64,000 nucleotides of DNA from Azospirillum sp. TSH100 (GTDB lineage: Bacteria; Pseudomonadota; Alphaproteobacteria; Azospirillales; Azospirillaceae). The stretch covers positions 408,001 to 472,000 of the forward strand of contig NZ_CP039636.1 in NCBI RefSeq assembly GCF_004923295.1. The letters are read 5' to 3'. Shown in pieces: positions 35,220 through 44,218 of the stretch; position 1 is the first letter of the stretch, and each line of letters opens with the position of its first letter. Below the pieces are notes generated by a model, which made no database searches, was not told the DNA's origin, and worked only from the letters and a program-made list of their open reading frames with translations. Made by a program: the position numbers and the translations under genes.

Positions 35220-36151
35220 GACGAGGTCTCCGTCACCGGAACCGCGTCCGCCTGAACGACCGCCGGCGCTGCGGCGCGCGCCACGGGCAGCCGGACGGTG
35301 AAGGCCGATCCGCAGCCCGGCTCGCTCGCCACCGAGATGCCGCCGCCATGCGTGTCGACGATGCAGCGGGCAAGATGGAGGCCGAGCCCGGCTCCGGTGG
35401 TTCCGGCGGCGTTGGAGGCGCGGAAATACTTGTCGAACAGCCGTGCCGCGTCGGCCGCGTTGACACCGATCCCCTCGTCGGTGATCCGCACCGTCACCTG
35501 GCCTTCGCCCCCCCCCTCGCCGGCCCCGCCGCCGCCCGAGAGGTCGAGGCGGATCGTTCCCCCGTTCGGCGAATATTTGACGGCGTTTTCCAGCAGGTTG
35601 GAAAACACGACGGCCAGAAGATCGCGGTCGCCGGGGATCGGCACCGGCCGGTCGGCGCCATGCAGCTCGATCCGGTGCCCTGAGGCGGTCGGCGCCATCT
35701 CGCCCACCAGCGAGGTCAGCATCGCGGCGAGGTCGAAGGCCGTCGGCCGCGCCGCCGCGGCGCCCAGCCGGTCGTGGGTCAGGCAGCGTTCGATCAGATG
35801 CAGCATCCGCTGGACCGCGTTGCGGATCTTGCCCACCCGCGGCCTTGCCGAAACCGGCAGCTTCGGCTCCAGCTCCAGCAGCTGGGAGGCGCTGTCGATG
35901 ATCGCCAGCGGCGTGCGGAATTCGTGGCTGACCATCAGAACGAACTCACGCTGCTGGCGTGCCATCTCCTTGGTCTCGGTCTGGAGGCGGTCGCTGATCT
36001 TGGCGATCTTGCGGAACTGGCGCAGAAGTTTGCCATGCCGTTCCGCCAGCATCTGGAATTCCGCCAGCAGCGGGTTTTCGGCATTGGCCGGATCCTCGGC
36101 CAGCCGCTGAACCCATTGGCGAAGCTCCTGTTCCTGCGACCGCATCGTCAT
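35216..36151 (-). CDS. Histidine kinase with SiaD-type N-terminal stalk
   Basis: A protein of 311 residues without membrane segments. Residues 7-65 are a helical stalk nearly matching that of the downstream diguanylate cyclase (33 of 59 positions identical by eye, ending KIAKISDRLQTETKEMAR). Then come the HisKA phosphoacceptor motif MVSHEFRTPL (His76) and a full HATPase: N-box NLLENAVKYS, G1 DEGIGV, G2 GAGLGLHLAR. No receiver domain is attached and no response regulator gene is in the operon. Its place between siaC and siaD, with a 20-base gap and a four-base overlap, suggests that SiaC may also bind and control it (inference). The four-gene sia arrangement in Pseudomonas lacks such a gene. 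Confidence 0.88.
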   Translation of the reverse strand: MTMRSQEQELRQWVQRLAEDPANAENPLLAEFQMLAERHGKLLRQFRKIAKISDRLQTETKEMARQQREFVLMVSHEFRTPLAIIDSASQLLELEPKLPVSARPRVGKIRNAVQRMLHLIERCLTHDRLGAAAARPTAFDLAAMLTSLVGEMAPTASGHRIELHGADRPVPIPGDRDLLAVVFSNLLENAVKYSPNGGTIRLDLSGGGGAGEGGGEGQVTVRITDEGIGVNAADAARLFDKYFRASNAAGTTGAGLGLHLARCIVDTHGGGISVASEPGCGSAFTVRLPVARAAAPAVVQADAVPVTETSS

Positions 36152-36171
36152 CCCTGGTGCTCAGTGCGCCA

Positions 36172-36546
36172 TCAGTGGGCCAGAATCTCGAAAGGCAGCG
36201 ACACGTCCTCGGCGAACTCCTCCGCCATGTCGAGCGCGCGGTCGTTGTCGCTGTCGTAATGCCAGCGCACCGACACCGTCTGACCCTTCTGGTGGGCGCC
36301 GTCCAGCATCTCCAGCACGTCGATCATGCATTTGATGCTGCTGGTGTTGAGATAGCTCAGCCCGATATCCAGCACCACCGCCGGGGCGGGATCCTTCAGA
36401 TACTCCTCCAGCCAGCTGAATACCGGCGCGTAGAAATCGAAGGAATTTTCCGGATAGGATTCGCCGTCGATGCGCAGAAGCCCGGCCTCCGGATCGAAAT
36501 CGATCAGGGGAGAGCAGGAGGATGCTTCGATCCGCAATCTGTCCAT
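36172..36546 (-). CDS. siaC: SiaC-family regulatory phosphoprotein (DUF1987)
   Basis: A protein of 124 residues with the DUF1987 pattern: IDGESYPENSFDFYAPVFSW, a hydrophobic strand PAVVLDIGLSYLNTSSIK, and a C-terminal strand VSVRWHYDSDND. Thr68 in LNTSS aligns by position with the reversibly phosphorylated Thr of Pseudomonas SiaC. In that system the unphosphorylated form binds and activates SiaD. The gene lies 20 bases from both siaB and the histidine kinase gene, tightly packed in one operon. Confidence 0.9.
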   Translation of the reverse strand: MDRLRIEASSCSPLIDFDPEAGLLRIDGESYPENSFDFYAPVFSWLEEYLKDPAPAVVLDIGLSYLNTSSIKCMIDVLEMLDGAHQKGQTVSVRWHYDSDNDRALDMAEEFAEDVSLPFEILAH

Positions 36547-36566
36547 TATGCGTGTTCCGTAAATTC

Positions 36567-37112
36567 TTAGAGCTGGACTTCGAGGCTGAAGAAATAATAG
36601 GCGTCGTCCACGGCGCGCAGCGAATAGTCAAGCGGCTGGGTGGCCTTGCGCGCCATGTCGATCAGCCCGAGCCCGGCGCCGCTGGCGCCCGCTTCGCGGG
36701 GTTTGCGCGACTGCTCCTTGTAGGCGGCCTTCAGGCCGGCCTTGTCCAGTCCGCGCAGCCTCTCCAGCATCGCCGACAGCCCGGGGACGTCGTCCGCCTC
36801 CACCAGATTGCCGGAGCTGACGACGTAGTGATCGTCCTCCTTGCCGATCACCACGATGCCGCTGTTGGCCGGGATCGGCCGGCCCAGCGTCTCGCGCGAC
36901 GCCGTGTAGTTGCGGACGTTCTGGGCCTGCTCCACATAGACGGAGAAGACATCCATGATCGCCGATTTCTCGATCCGCTCATTTTCCAGATGGTTGCGGA
37001 CCGCCTTGCCCAGCTCCTCGATGACGCTGTGGCTGAAGGGGCCGCTGAAGCAGATCAGCAGCTTCTGCCGCGACAGCAGCTCCTGCAGGTTGAAGAGTTC
37101 GTTGCCTTTCAT
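36567..37112 (-). CDS. siaB: SiaB-family protein kinase (DUF6272)
   Basis: A protein of 181 residues. It has a divergent GHKL-type ATP-binding pattern: VYVEQAQNVRNYTASRE (N-box-like with Asn) and GASGAGLGLIDMARKA (G-box). In Pseudomonas SiaB phosphorylates SiaC. The ORF opens at 37241, but the extra 43 codons are Pro/Arg-rich and overlap the siaA 3' end; the ATG at 37112 starts the family sequence MKGNELFNLQELLSRQ. It begins 19 bases after siaA ends. Confidence 0.87.
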   Translation of the reverse strand: MKGNELFNLQELLSRQKLLICFSGPFSHSVIEELGKAVRNHLENERIEKSAIMDVFSVYVEQAQNVRNYTASRETLGRPIPANSGIVVIGKEDDHYVVSSGNLVEADDVPGLSAMLERLRGLDKAGLKAAYKEQSRKPREAGASGAGLGLIDMARKATQPLDYSLRAVDDAYYFFSLEVQL

Positions 37113-37131
37113 CGTACCTTGACGACCTGCC

Positions 37132-38814
37132 TTACGGGTGGACGGGGTGGGATGGGGATGCGTCGGCGTCCGCCCGCGTGGCGGTGGACGCCGACGTGAC
37201 TGCCGGGGAAACGGTGAAACCGACCAGGGTGATGTCGTCACGCTGCGGCCGCTCGCCCTGATGCCCGGCCAGGGCCTGGGCGAAGGCCGTGCGGCGCTCG
37301 GCCATCGGGATCGCGTCGTGTTCCAGCAGCATGGCGCTGAAGCGGCGGTTGCCGAAGCCGAAACCGCGGGCGCCGCCGGCCTGATCGAGGAAACCGTCGG
37401 TGGTCAGGTAGAAGCTGCGGCCCGGTGCCAGTTCGACCCGGTGGGTGGTGAAGCGGTGGCCGGTGTCTGAGCGGCGATAGCCCAGGCTCTGCGCATCGCC
37501 CTTCACCTCGCCGACGGTCGCGGCGCCGGGATCGACGATGTGCAGGCCGATGCGGCCGCCGGCGAACAGCAGGTCGCCCCGGTCCGGCCGCACCAGGCAC
37601 AGGCCGATGTCCAACCCATTGTCGAAGCGCGGGTTGTCGCGCCCGCGGGCCAGGGCCGCGCGCACCATGCGGTTCAACCCACCCAGGATCGCCGCCGGAT
37701 CGCTGTCCGGCGTCTCCGACAGCACATGGTCGAGGATTGCCGACACCGTCATCGTCATGAAGGCGCCGGGCACGCCATGGCCGGAACAGTCGGCAACGCC
37801 GATCAGGAAGCGGCCGCCCTCCAGTGCGCGGAAGATGTGGAAATCGCCGCCCACCACGTCGCGCGGCCGCCACAGCACGCAGACGCCGTCCAGATGCCGC
37901 GCCATCTCCCGCTCGTCGGGCAGGATGGCCGATTGCAACAGGCTGGCATATTGGATGCTGTCCATCACCTGCCGGTTGACCACCGCCAGCTGGTCGTTGG
38001 ACTGGCGCAGCTCCTCCGTCCGTTCGGCGACGCGCTGTTCCAGCCGCTCGGTGTAGTCGTGGACGGTTTCCGCCATGTGGTTGAAGGCGACGGTCAGCTG
38101 CCCGATCTCGTCGGCGCGGCTGTTGCGCAGGCGCACGCGGTAGTCGCCGGCGGCGATGGCCCCGGCCGAGCGGGTCAGCCGGGCGAGCGGCGCCAGCACC
38201 AGCCGGTTGAGCAGGGCGCTGATCATGCCGATGACGGCGAGCAGCGAGAAGAAGACCAGGCCGGCCATCGGCGCCAGCGCCGTCATGGTGGCGCTTTCCG
38301 CCTCCTCCAGCGAATAGGTCAGGCGCAGCAGGCCGACCAGCGTGCGTTCGCCGTTGCCGCCGGAGATGGCGATCTGCCGTTCGACCGTCGTCAGTTCGGC
38401 CCGGCCGGCTGGCCGCTCCAGCGCCACCAGCGGCTCGCCATGGCCGCCGCGGCCGCCGGACGCCGCCCACACCTTGACGCTGCGCACCGCCGGATCCTCG
38501 GCCATCAGGCCGCGGATCATCGCCTCCACCGCGCGGGTGTCGAACTCCCACACCGCCTGCCCCATGGCCGAGGCCTGGAGCGTGCCGACCAGCGTCGCCC
38601 GGTGGGTCAGCGCGTCGCGCTGCTGCCGGCCGACCAGGACGGAGGACACGCCCATGGCGATCAGCCCGACCAGCAGCGTGCAGCCGACGATCATCAGGAT
38701 GACGCGGGTCAGCAGCGACGATCCGCCGGCGCGGGTGGTTCCGTCTCCCGTGCCACGGGGGCCGGCGCCGCGCAGCGTATAGGATTCGGTGTCGTCCCAT
38801 CCCGTGACGCTCAT
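37132..38814 (-). CDS. siaA: SiaA-type membrane PP2C (SpoIIE-like) phosphatase with HAMP domain
   Basis: A protein of 560 residues. Two membrane segments (about 38-60 and 178-205) enclose a periplasmic sensor region of roughly 115 residues; a HAMP domain (206-258) and a coiled coil (255-285) lead to a PP2C/SpoIIE phosphatase with the metal motifs GGDF (322-325), DCSGHGVPGA (342-351) and RDDITLV near the end. SiaA removes phosphate from SiaC in the Pseudomonas system. AGGAGG lies six bases before the ATG at 38814 but directly abuts the ATG at 38820, so 38814 is chosen. The ORF continues to 40224 through a shadow of the next gene. First gene of the sia operon. Confidence 0.9.
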   Translation of the reverse strand: MSVTGWDDTESYTLRGAGPRGTGDGTTRAGGSSLLTRVILMIVGCTLLVGLIAMGVSSVLVGRQQRDALTHRATLVGTLQASAMGQAVWEFDTRAVEAMIRGLMAEDPAVRSVKVWAASGGRGGHGEPLVALERPAGRAELTTVERQIAISGGNGERTLVGLLRLTYSLEEAESATMTALAPMAGLVFFSLLAVIGMISALLNRLVLAPLARLTRSAGAIAAGDYRVRLRNSRADEIGQLTVAFNHMAETVHDYTERLEQRVAERTEELRQSNDQLAVVNRQVMDSIQYASLLQSAILPDEREMARHLDGVCVLWRPRDVVGGDFHIFRALEGGRFLIGVADCSGHGVPGAFMTMTVSAILDHVLSETPDSDPAAILGGLNRMVRAALARGRDNPRFDNGLDIGLCLVRPDRGDLLFAGGRIGLHIVDPGAATVGEVKGDAQSLGYRRSDTGHRFTTHRVELAPGRSFYLTTDGFLDQAGGARGFGFGNRRFSAMLLEHDAIPMAERRTAFAQALAGHQGERPQRDDITLVGFTVSPAVTSASTATRADADASPSHPVHP

Positions 38815-39276
38815 CCACATCCTCCTGACCCGGCCGATCGGGCGTTCCGTGTTCATGGCGGCTTTCAATACAGCCCCGGTCCGGTGGACCGGATCCGCGG
38901 TGGTCGCATGTCCATCAGTAAATCCACCCCTGCGTGCAACATGCCGACAGTCATCGAACCGGCCGGCGGGCATGATGCATGTGGCGGATAAGCCTACAGA
39001 TAGCACAATCGGTTTGGTCAGTCGTGAAATAACATTGGGCAATGACTTCGTTGATTGTCGGAACACACAGGAAAATGGGAGCAACCGGCAACCGTCGGCG
39101 ACCAATGTCGTCCAATTGCGACGAAGTGTAACAGCGATCTGGTCGAGCCGCTGAAGCCTTTGCGGGACAGCGGCTTTTCCCGTGGACGGCCGCGTCACTG
39201 CCCATGCTATTTTCCGATACTGCCGCGTGTGAAGAAGCCAGGCGGTTGAAGCTGTCTTCATGGGGGAGAGCGAAGG
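38815..39276. other. Divergent promoter region between siaA and the periplasmic binding protein gene
   Basis: The 462 bases hold no supported gene. The middle (about 38980-39130) is AT-richer than the surroundings and must contain the promoters of the sia operon (minus strand) and of the binding-protein gene (plus strand). I saw no consensus box pair that I would defend and no clear operator. Confidence 0.45.
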
Positions 39277-40152
39277 ATGGCGTTCGGTTTTCGTGCTTTC
39301 GGTGCCCCACGGATCGTTTCGACATGGCTTGCCGCCGTCGGCGGGGCGGCTTTCGCCGCTTTGCTCGGGACGGCGCCGCCCGTCGCCGCGCGTCCGGTGA
39401 CCGTGCTGGCGCCGGAACTGCCGCCGATGGTCAGCGCCGACGGCACCGGCCGCGAGGCCACCATCATCAGGGAGACGCTGGCCGCCTGCGGGCATGAGGC
39501 GCGCTTCAAGGTGGTGCCCTTCGGCCGCCATTGGAACGACTACCGCGACAGCGTCCAGGCCGGCCAAGGGAACGGCGGCCAGGGGATCGGGCAGGTCGAC
39601 GCCGTTTCCACCGTTCCTCCGGGCATGGAGATGCCGGGGGCCCGCTCCGCCCCCTACATCCTCTATCAGAACGGGGCGTCGGTGCTGAAAGGCAGCGGCC
39701 TGAACGTCCAGTCGGTGTCCGATCTGGCGGGCAAGCGCGTCATCACCTTCTCCGGTGCGCCCGACGTGCTGCCGGGCCTGCGCGCAGCCATCCCCAGCTT
39801 CGGCGATTTCCGTGAGCGCGCCGACCAGATGGTGCATTCCAACCTGCTGTTCGCCGGCCGGGTGGACGCGGTGCTGGCCGACGGGCTGATCTTCGCCGAA
39901 TACAACCGCCAGCTTCAGGAAAAGGCGAAATCCGCCGGTGGCCTGCCCTTCGATCCGGCCCAGCCGGTGCAGTTCACCGCCATCTTTCCGCCGACCGCCT
40001 ACAGCATGATGTTCCGCGACGAGTCGCTGCGCGCCGACTTTGACCGCTGCCTTGCGGAAATGAAGGCGAAGGGGCGGATCGATGCCATCGACCGCGACTG
40101 GGTCGCGCGCTATGCCGCGACCGTCGGCGACCGCTATCTGCCCGTCAGGTGA
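39277..40152 (+). CDS. Periplasmic substrate-binding protein (family 3), orphan
   Basis: A protein of 291 residues with a long signal peptide (MAFGFRAFGAPRIVSTWLAA... to VAARPVT) and a binding-protein fold: VTVLAPELPPMVSADGTGRE, two-lobe linkers DLAGKRVITFSGAPDVLPGL and VLADGLIFAEYN, then a C-terminal helix (ESLRADFDRCLAEMKAKGRIDAID). It resembles family 3 solute-binding proteins but no permease or ATPase is nearby. GGGGGAGAGCGAAGG precedes the ATG. Divergent from siaA, it might deliver a ligand to the SiaA sensor region; that is speculative. It is 118 bases upstream of the OmpR-type regulator. Confidence 0.8.
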   Translation: MAFGFRAFGAPRIVSTWLAAVGGAAFAALLGTAPPVAARPVTVLAPELPPMVSADGTGREATIIRETLAACGHEARFKVVPFGRHWNDYRDSVQAGQGNGGQGIGQVDAVSTVPPGMEMPGARSAPYILYQNGASVLKGSGLNVQSVSDLAGKRVITFSGAPDVLPGLRAAIPSFGDFRERADQMVHSNLLFAGRVDAVLADGLIFAEYNRQLQEKAKSAGGLPFDPAQPVQFTAIFPPTAYSMMFRDESLRADFDRCLAEMKAKGRIDAIDRDWVARYAATVGDRYLPVR

Positions 40153-40270
40153 GCCGTCGGAACAAGAATTGCGTCGTCGGGGTTTATCCCATTCGTCCGA
40201 TATGAATTGCGTAACCCGTTCCACTGATTAATATAACGTCATACGAATGTGCATGGGGGCGTGAGGCGTC

Positions 40271-41041
40271 GTGGCCCGGATCATTGTGGTCGAAGACGAA
40301 GCCGACCTTCGTGACGATCTTGTCGAATATCTCGACCGCTGCGGGTTCGAGGTGTTGGGAGCGTCGCGTGGCGCGGAGCTGGACCGGCTGCTTGACGCAG
40401 GGCCGGCCGATGTCATCGTGCTCGACATCAACCTGCCGGACGAGGACGGCTTCTCGGTCGCCCGGCGCGTTCGCGCCAGCTCGTCGGCCGCCATCATCAT
40501 GCTGACGGCGCGGTCCGGCCTGATCGACCGCGTCATCGGGCTGGAACTCGGCGCCGACGTCTATCTGGTCAAGCCGGTCGATTTCCGCGAGGTGGAGGCG
40601 CAGGTCAAGGCGCTGATGCGGCGGATGCAGAAGGGCACCGCCGCGCAGCCGGCCGTGGAGCTGTCGCCGGCCGGGACCGCCACCGCCCCCGTCGCATCCG
40701 CGCCTGCGGAGTCGCGCAAGGCCTGGGTGTTCGACGATATCGAATGGCGCATCCAGCCGCCGACCGGTGCCGCCGTGCCGCTGACCGCAACGGAGTACAA
40801 GTTCCTCTCGCTGCTGGTCACCGCGCCCGGCGAGGCCGTAAGCCGCCAGGACATCTCCATCGCCCTGACCGGCCGTGACTGGGATCCCTACAGCCGTTCC
40901 ATCGATTCGCTGGTCCGCCGCCTGCGCATCAAGGTGGAGGAGCGCAGCGGCTGCGCCCTGCCGGTCCAGGCGGTGCACGGCGTCGGCTATGCCTTCGTCG
41001 GTCCGGTGGTGACAAGCGCGGTGGAGGACAGCGCCGGCTGA
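40271..41041 (+). CDS. OmpR/PhoB-family response regulator
   Basis: A protein of 256 residues with a receiver domain (Glu8/Asp9, phosphoacceptor Asp52 in IVLDINLPDEDG, Lys in YLVKPVD) and a C-terminal winged-helix DNA-binding domain (LTATEYKFLSLLVTAPGEAV ... SIDSLVRRLRIKVE). A 40-residue Ala/Pro-rich linker separates the two. The start is GTG 40271. No kinase gene is adjacent apart from the sia-operon kinase 4 kb away on the other strand; whether they pair is unknown. It is followed by polA on the same strand after about 100 bases. Confidence 0.9.
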   Translation: MARIIVVEDEADLRDDLVEYLDRCGFEVLGASRGAELDRLLDAGPADVIVLDINLPDEDGFSVARRVRASSSAAIIMLTARSGLIDRVIGLELGADVYLVKPVDFREVEAQVKALMRRMQKGTAAQPAVELSPAGTATAPVASAPAESRKAWVFDDIEWRIQPPTGAAVPLTATEYKFLSLLVTAPGEAVSRQDISIALTGRDWDPYSRSIDSLVRRLRIKVEERSGCALPVQAVHGVGYAFVGPVVTSAVEDSAG

Positions 41042-41143
41042 CCGCAAGCTGTTGATGGGGGTGCCCTACCCCGGTCTCGGCACTCGACTCACGGCCCTCC
41101 TTCGGCGATGGTAGCGCCCGCAAGGAAGGGACGAGAGACCACC

Positions 41144-44065
41144 ATGACCGCCGAAACTGCTGGCGCCACCGCCGCCTCCGAGACCACGTCCGCCACCGGC
41201 AGCGCCGCTTCCGGCGGCGACGGCAGCGGCCTGTACCTGGTCGACGGCTCCGGCTTCATCTTCCGCGCCTTCCACGCCCTGCCGATGCTGACGCGGCCGG
41301 ACGGCACGCCGGTGAACGCGGTTCTGGGCTTTTCCAACATGCTGCTGAAGCTGCTGGCCGACGCCAAGGCGGAGGCCGTGGCCGTCGTCTTCGACAGCAA
41401 GCGCCTGAATTTCCGCAACGAGTTCTATCCCGACTACAAGGCCCACCGCCCGGAACCGCCGGAGGAGCTGAAGCCCCAGTTCGCGCTGATCCGCGAGGCG
41501 ACGGAGGCCTTCTGCCTGCCCTGCCTGGAGCTGGAGGGATTCGAGGCCGACGACCTGATCGCCACCTATGCCCGTCTGGCGCAGGAGGCCGGGCGGCCGG
41601 TGACCATCGTGTCGTCGGACAAGGACCTGATGCAGCTGGTCCGCCCCGGCGTCGGCATGTTCGACCCGATGAAGAACAAGGCCATCGGTCCCGACGAGGT
41701 GTTCGAGAAGTTCGGCGTCCCGCCGGAGAAGGTGGTGGACGTCCAGGCATTGGCCGGCGACAGCGTCGACAATGTCCCCGGCGTGCCCGGCATCGGCGTG
41801 AAGACCGCCGCCCAGCTGATCACCGAATATGGCGACCTGGAAGCCCTGCTGGCCAATGCCGAGAAGATCAAGCAGCCGGCCCGCCGCCAGAAGCTGATCG
41901 AGTTCGCCGAGCAGGCCCGCATCTCCCGCCGTCTGGTCCTGCTGGATGAGAATGTGCCGCCGCCCAAGCCTTTGGACGAGCTGCGCGTGCGCGAGCCCGA
42001 CCACCAGCGGCTGATCGATTTCCTGCGCGCCCAGGGCTTCCGCAGCATCGTCTCGCGCGTCGAGATGGAGATGCAGAAGGACGGACGCATCGCCGATGGC
42101 GCCGCCGGCGGGCTCCCGTCCCCCGGTTCCGTGCCCACGCCGGCTGCCAAGTCTCCGGCGCCGGCCGAAAGCCCGGCTGGTGAAGACCGTCCGGCCCGCA
42201 AGACGGTGTTGAACGTGCCGGAGGTGCGCTACGAACTGGTGCAGGACGCCGACGCCCTGCGCCGCTGGGTCGAGCGGGCGCGCGAGACCGGCGTGCTGGC
42301 GGTCGACACCGAGACCGACAGCCTGACCCCGGCCACTGCCACGCTGGTCGGCGTCTCGCTGTCGACCGAGCCCGGCATCGCCTGCTACATCCCGCTCGCC
42401 CACAAGGCGGAGGGGGCCGCCGCCGCCGGCCAGCTCGACTTCGACGCCCCGGAGCCGCCAAAGCAGATCCCGACCGACGAGGCGATGGCGATCCTGAAGG
42501 ACGTGCTGGAGGACCGGTCGGTCCTGAAGATCGGCCACAATTTCAAGTTCGACCACCAGCTGTTCGCCCGCAACGGCATCAAGGTGTCGCCGGTGGACGA
42601 CAGCATGCTGATCTCCTACGTGCTGGAGGGCGGCTCGCACGGCCATGGCATGGACGAGCTGGCGGAGCTGCACCTCGCCTACACGCCGATCCCCTTCAAG
42701 GAGGTCTGCGGCACCGGCAAGAACCAGATCACCTTCGACCGCGTGCCGCTGGACCAGGCGCTGGCCTATGCCGCCGAGGACGCCGACATCACGCTGCGGC
42801 TGTGGACGCTGCTGAAGCCGCGGCTGGTCGGCGACCGCATGGTCACCGTCTATGAGACGCTGGATCGCCCGCTGGTCCCGGTGGTGGCGGACATGGAGCG
42901 GGCCGGCGTGCGCATCGACAAGACGGCGCTGTCCGACCTGTCGAAGAGCCTGTCCGAACGCCTCGTCGAGATCGAGAAGGACGTCCACGCGCTCGCCGGC
43001 CAGAGCTTCAACATCGGCTCGCCCAAGCAGCTGGGCGAGATCCTGTTCGACACTCTCAAGCTCGGCACCGGCAAGAAGGGCAAGACCGGCGCCTATTCCA
43101 CCGACAGCAGCGTGCTGGAGGAGCTGGCGGAGCAGGGCCATACCATTGCCCAGCGCGTGCTCGACTGGCGTCAGCTCGCCAAGCTGAAGAGCACCTACAC
43201 CGACGCGTTGCAGGAGAAGATCTCGCCGGTCACCGGCCGCGTCCACACCGCTTTCGCGCTGGCGGCGACCAACACCGGCCGCCTGTCCTCCACCGACCCC
43301 AACCTCCAGAACATTCCGGTGCGGACGGAGGAGGGCAAGAAGATCCGCCGCGCCTTCGTGGCATCTCCCGGCTTCAAGCTGCTGAGCGTCGACTATTCGC
43401 AGATCGAGCTGCGTCTGGTGGCGGAGATGGCGAACATCCAGGCATTGAAGGATGCCTTCCGCGACGGGCTGGACATTCATGCCGCCACCGCCGCCCAGGT
43501 CTTCGGCATCCCGCTGGAGCAGATGACGCCGGACATCCGCCGCAAGGCGAAGGCGATCAACTTCGGCATCATCTACGGCATCTCCGGCTTCGGGCTGGGT
43601 CGCCAGCTCGGCATCGCGCCGGGGGAGGCCAATGCCTTCATCAAGACCTATCTGGAGCGCTTCCACGAGCTGAAGGTGTGGATGGAGGCGACCAAGACCT
43701 TCGCCCGCCAGCATGGCTATGTGGTGACGCTGTTCGGTCGCCGCTGCTACATGCCCGGCATCCAGGAGAAGAACGCCGCCCGCCGCGCCTTCGCCGAGCG
43801 TCAGGCGATCAACGCCCCGATCCAGGGCACGGCCGCCGACATCATGAAGCGCGCGATGAACCGCATGCCGGGCGCGCTGGCCGCCGCCGGCAGCAACGCG
43901 CGGATGCTGCTGCAAGTGCATGACGAACTGCTGTTCGAGGTGCCGGAAGCGGAGGCGGAGGATGCGGCGCGGATTGTGCGCGAGGTGATGGAGGGCGCCG
44001 CCCATCTCGGCGTGCCGCTGGTGGCGGAAGCCGGGATCGGCGACAACTGGGAAGAGGCGCACTGA
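41144..44065 (+). CDS. polA: DNA polymerase I
   Basis: A protein of 973 residues with three domains. Residues about 25-310 are the 5'-3' flap nuclease (LYLVDGSGFIFRAFHALP; SSDKDLMQLV; DVQALAGDSVDNVPGVPGIG). Residues about 370-570 are the 3'-5' proofreading nuclease with intact acidic motifs (AVDTETDSLTP; NFKFDHQLF; AAEDADITLRL). The polymerase follows: motif A DYSQIELR, motif B RRKAKAINFGIIYGIS and motif C VHDELLFE. An upstream ATG at 41108 would add 12 residues; the ATG at 41144 has GAGAG in place. Confidence 0.97.
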   Translation: MTAETAGATAASETTSATGSAASGGDGSGLYLVDGSGFIFRAFHALPMLTRPDGTPVNAVLGFSNMLLKLLADAKAEAVAVVFDSKRLNFRNEFYPDYKAHRPEPPEELKPQFALIREATEAFCLPCLELEGFEADDLIATYARLAQEAGRPVTIVSSDKDLMQLVRPGVGMFDPMKNKAIGPDEVFEKFGVPPEKVVDVQALAGDSVDNVPGVPGIGVKTAAQLITEYGDLEALLANAEKIKQPARRQKLIEFAEQARISRRLVLLDENVPPPKPLDELRVREPDHQRLIDFLRAQGFRSIVSRVEMEMQKDGRIADGAAGGLPSPGSVPTPAAKSPAPAESPAGEDRPARKTVLNVPEVRYELVQDADALRRWVERARETGVLAVDTETDSLTPATATLVGVSLSTEPGIACYIPLAHKAEGAAAAGQLDFDAPEPPKQIPTDEAMAILKDVLEDRSVLKIGHNFKFDHQLFARNGIKVSPVDDSMLISYVLEGGSHGHGMDELAELHLAYTPIPFKEVCGTGKNQITFDRVPLDQALAYAAEDADITLRLWTLLKPRLVGDRMVTVYETLDRPLVPVVADMERAGVRIDKTALSDLSKSLSERLVEIEKDVHALAGQSFNIGSPKQLGEILFDTLKLGTGKKGKTGAYSTDSSVLEELAEQGHTIAQRVLDWRQLAKLKSTYTDALQEKISPVTGRVHTAFALAATNTGRLSSTDPNLQNIPVRTEEGKKIRRAFVASPGFKLLSVDYSQIELRLVAEMANIQALKDAFRDGLDIHAATAAQVFGIPLEQMTPDIRRKAKAINFGIIYGISGFGLGRQLGIAPGEANAFIKTYLERFHELKVWMEATKTFARQHGYVVTLFGRRCYMPGIQEKNAARRAFAERQAINAPIQGTAADIMKRAMNRMPGALAAAGSNARMLLQVHDELLFEVPEAEAEDAARIVREVMEGAAHLGVPLVAEAGIGDNWEEAH

Positions 44066-44079
44066 GGGGGGCGATAATC

Positions 44080-44218
44080 CCCCTCTCCCCCCGGGAGAGG
44101 GGCGGGGTGAGGGGGATGCACAGCGAGGATTTGGTGGGGACCGGGGAGTGCGCGATGCTTGGAGATAGTCGCTCCGCGTCCCCCTCACCCTAACCCTCTC
44201 CCCGGGGGGGAGAGGGGA
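44080..44218. repeat. Inverted pair of palindromic GC-rich repeats after polA
   Basis: A palindrome of the form CCCTCTCCCC/GGGAGAGGG occurs at 44080-44102 and, with its flanking GGGTGAGGGGG-type arm reversed, at 44194-44218; the arms outside are also inverted (44103-44115 and 44181-44190). The two copies enclose about 63 bases of spacer. A third single copy lies at 57675-57698. The right copy forms the 3' end of the YdeP-type gene. They may act as terminators or be dispersed repeats. Confidence 0.7.

Noticed and set aside
37132..40224. Minus-strand ORF of 1030 codons
   Set aside because: Only the part from 38814 downward has the phosphatase domains; the upstream 470 codons are the shadow of the binding-protein gene and of the intergenic gap.
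41066..44188. Minus-strand ORF of 1040 codons opposite polA
   Set aside because: Shadow of polA; no start site, no domain pattern.
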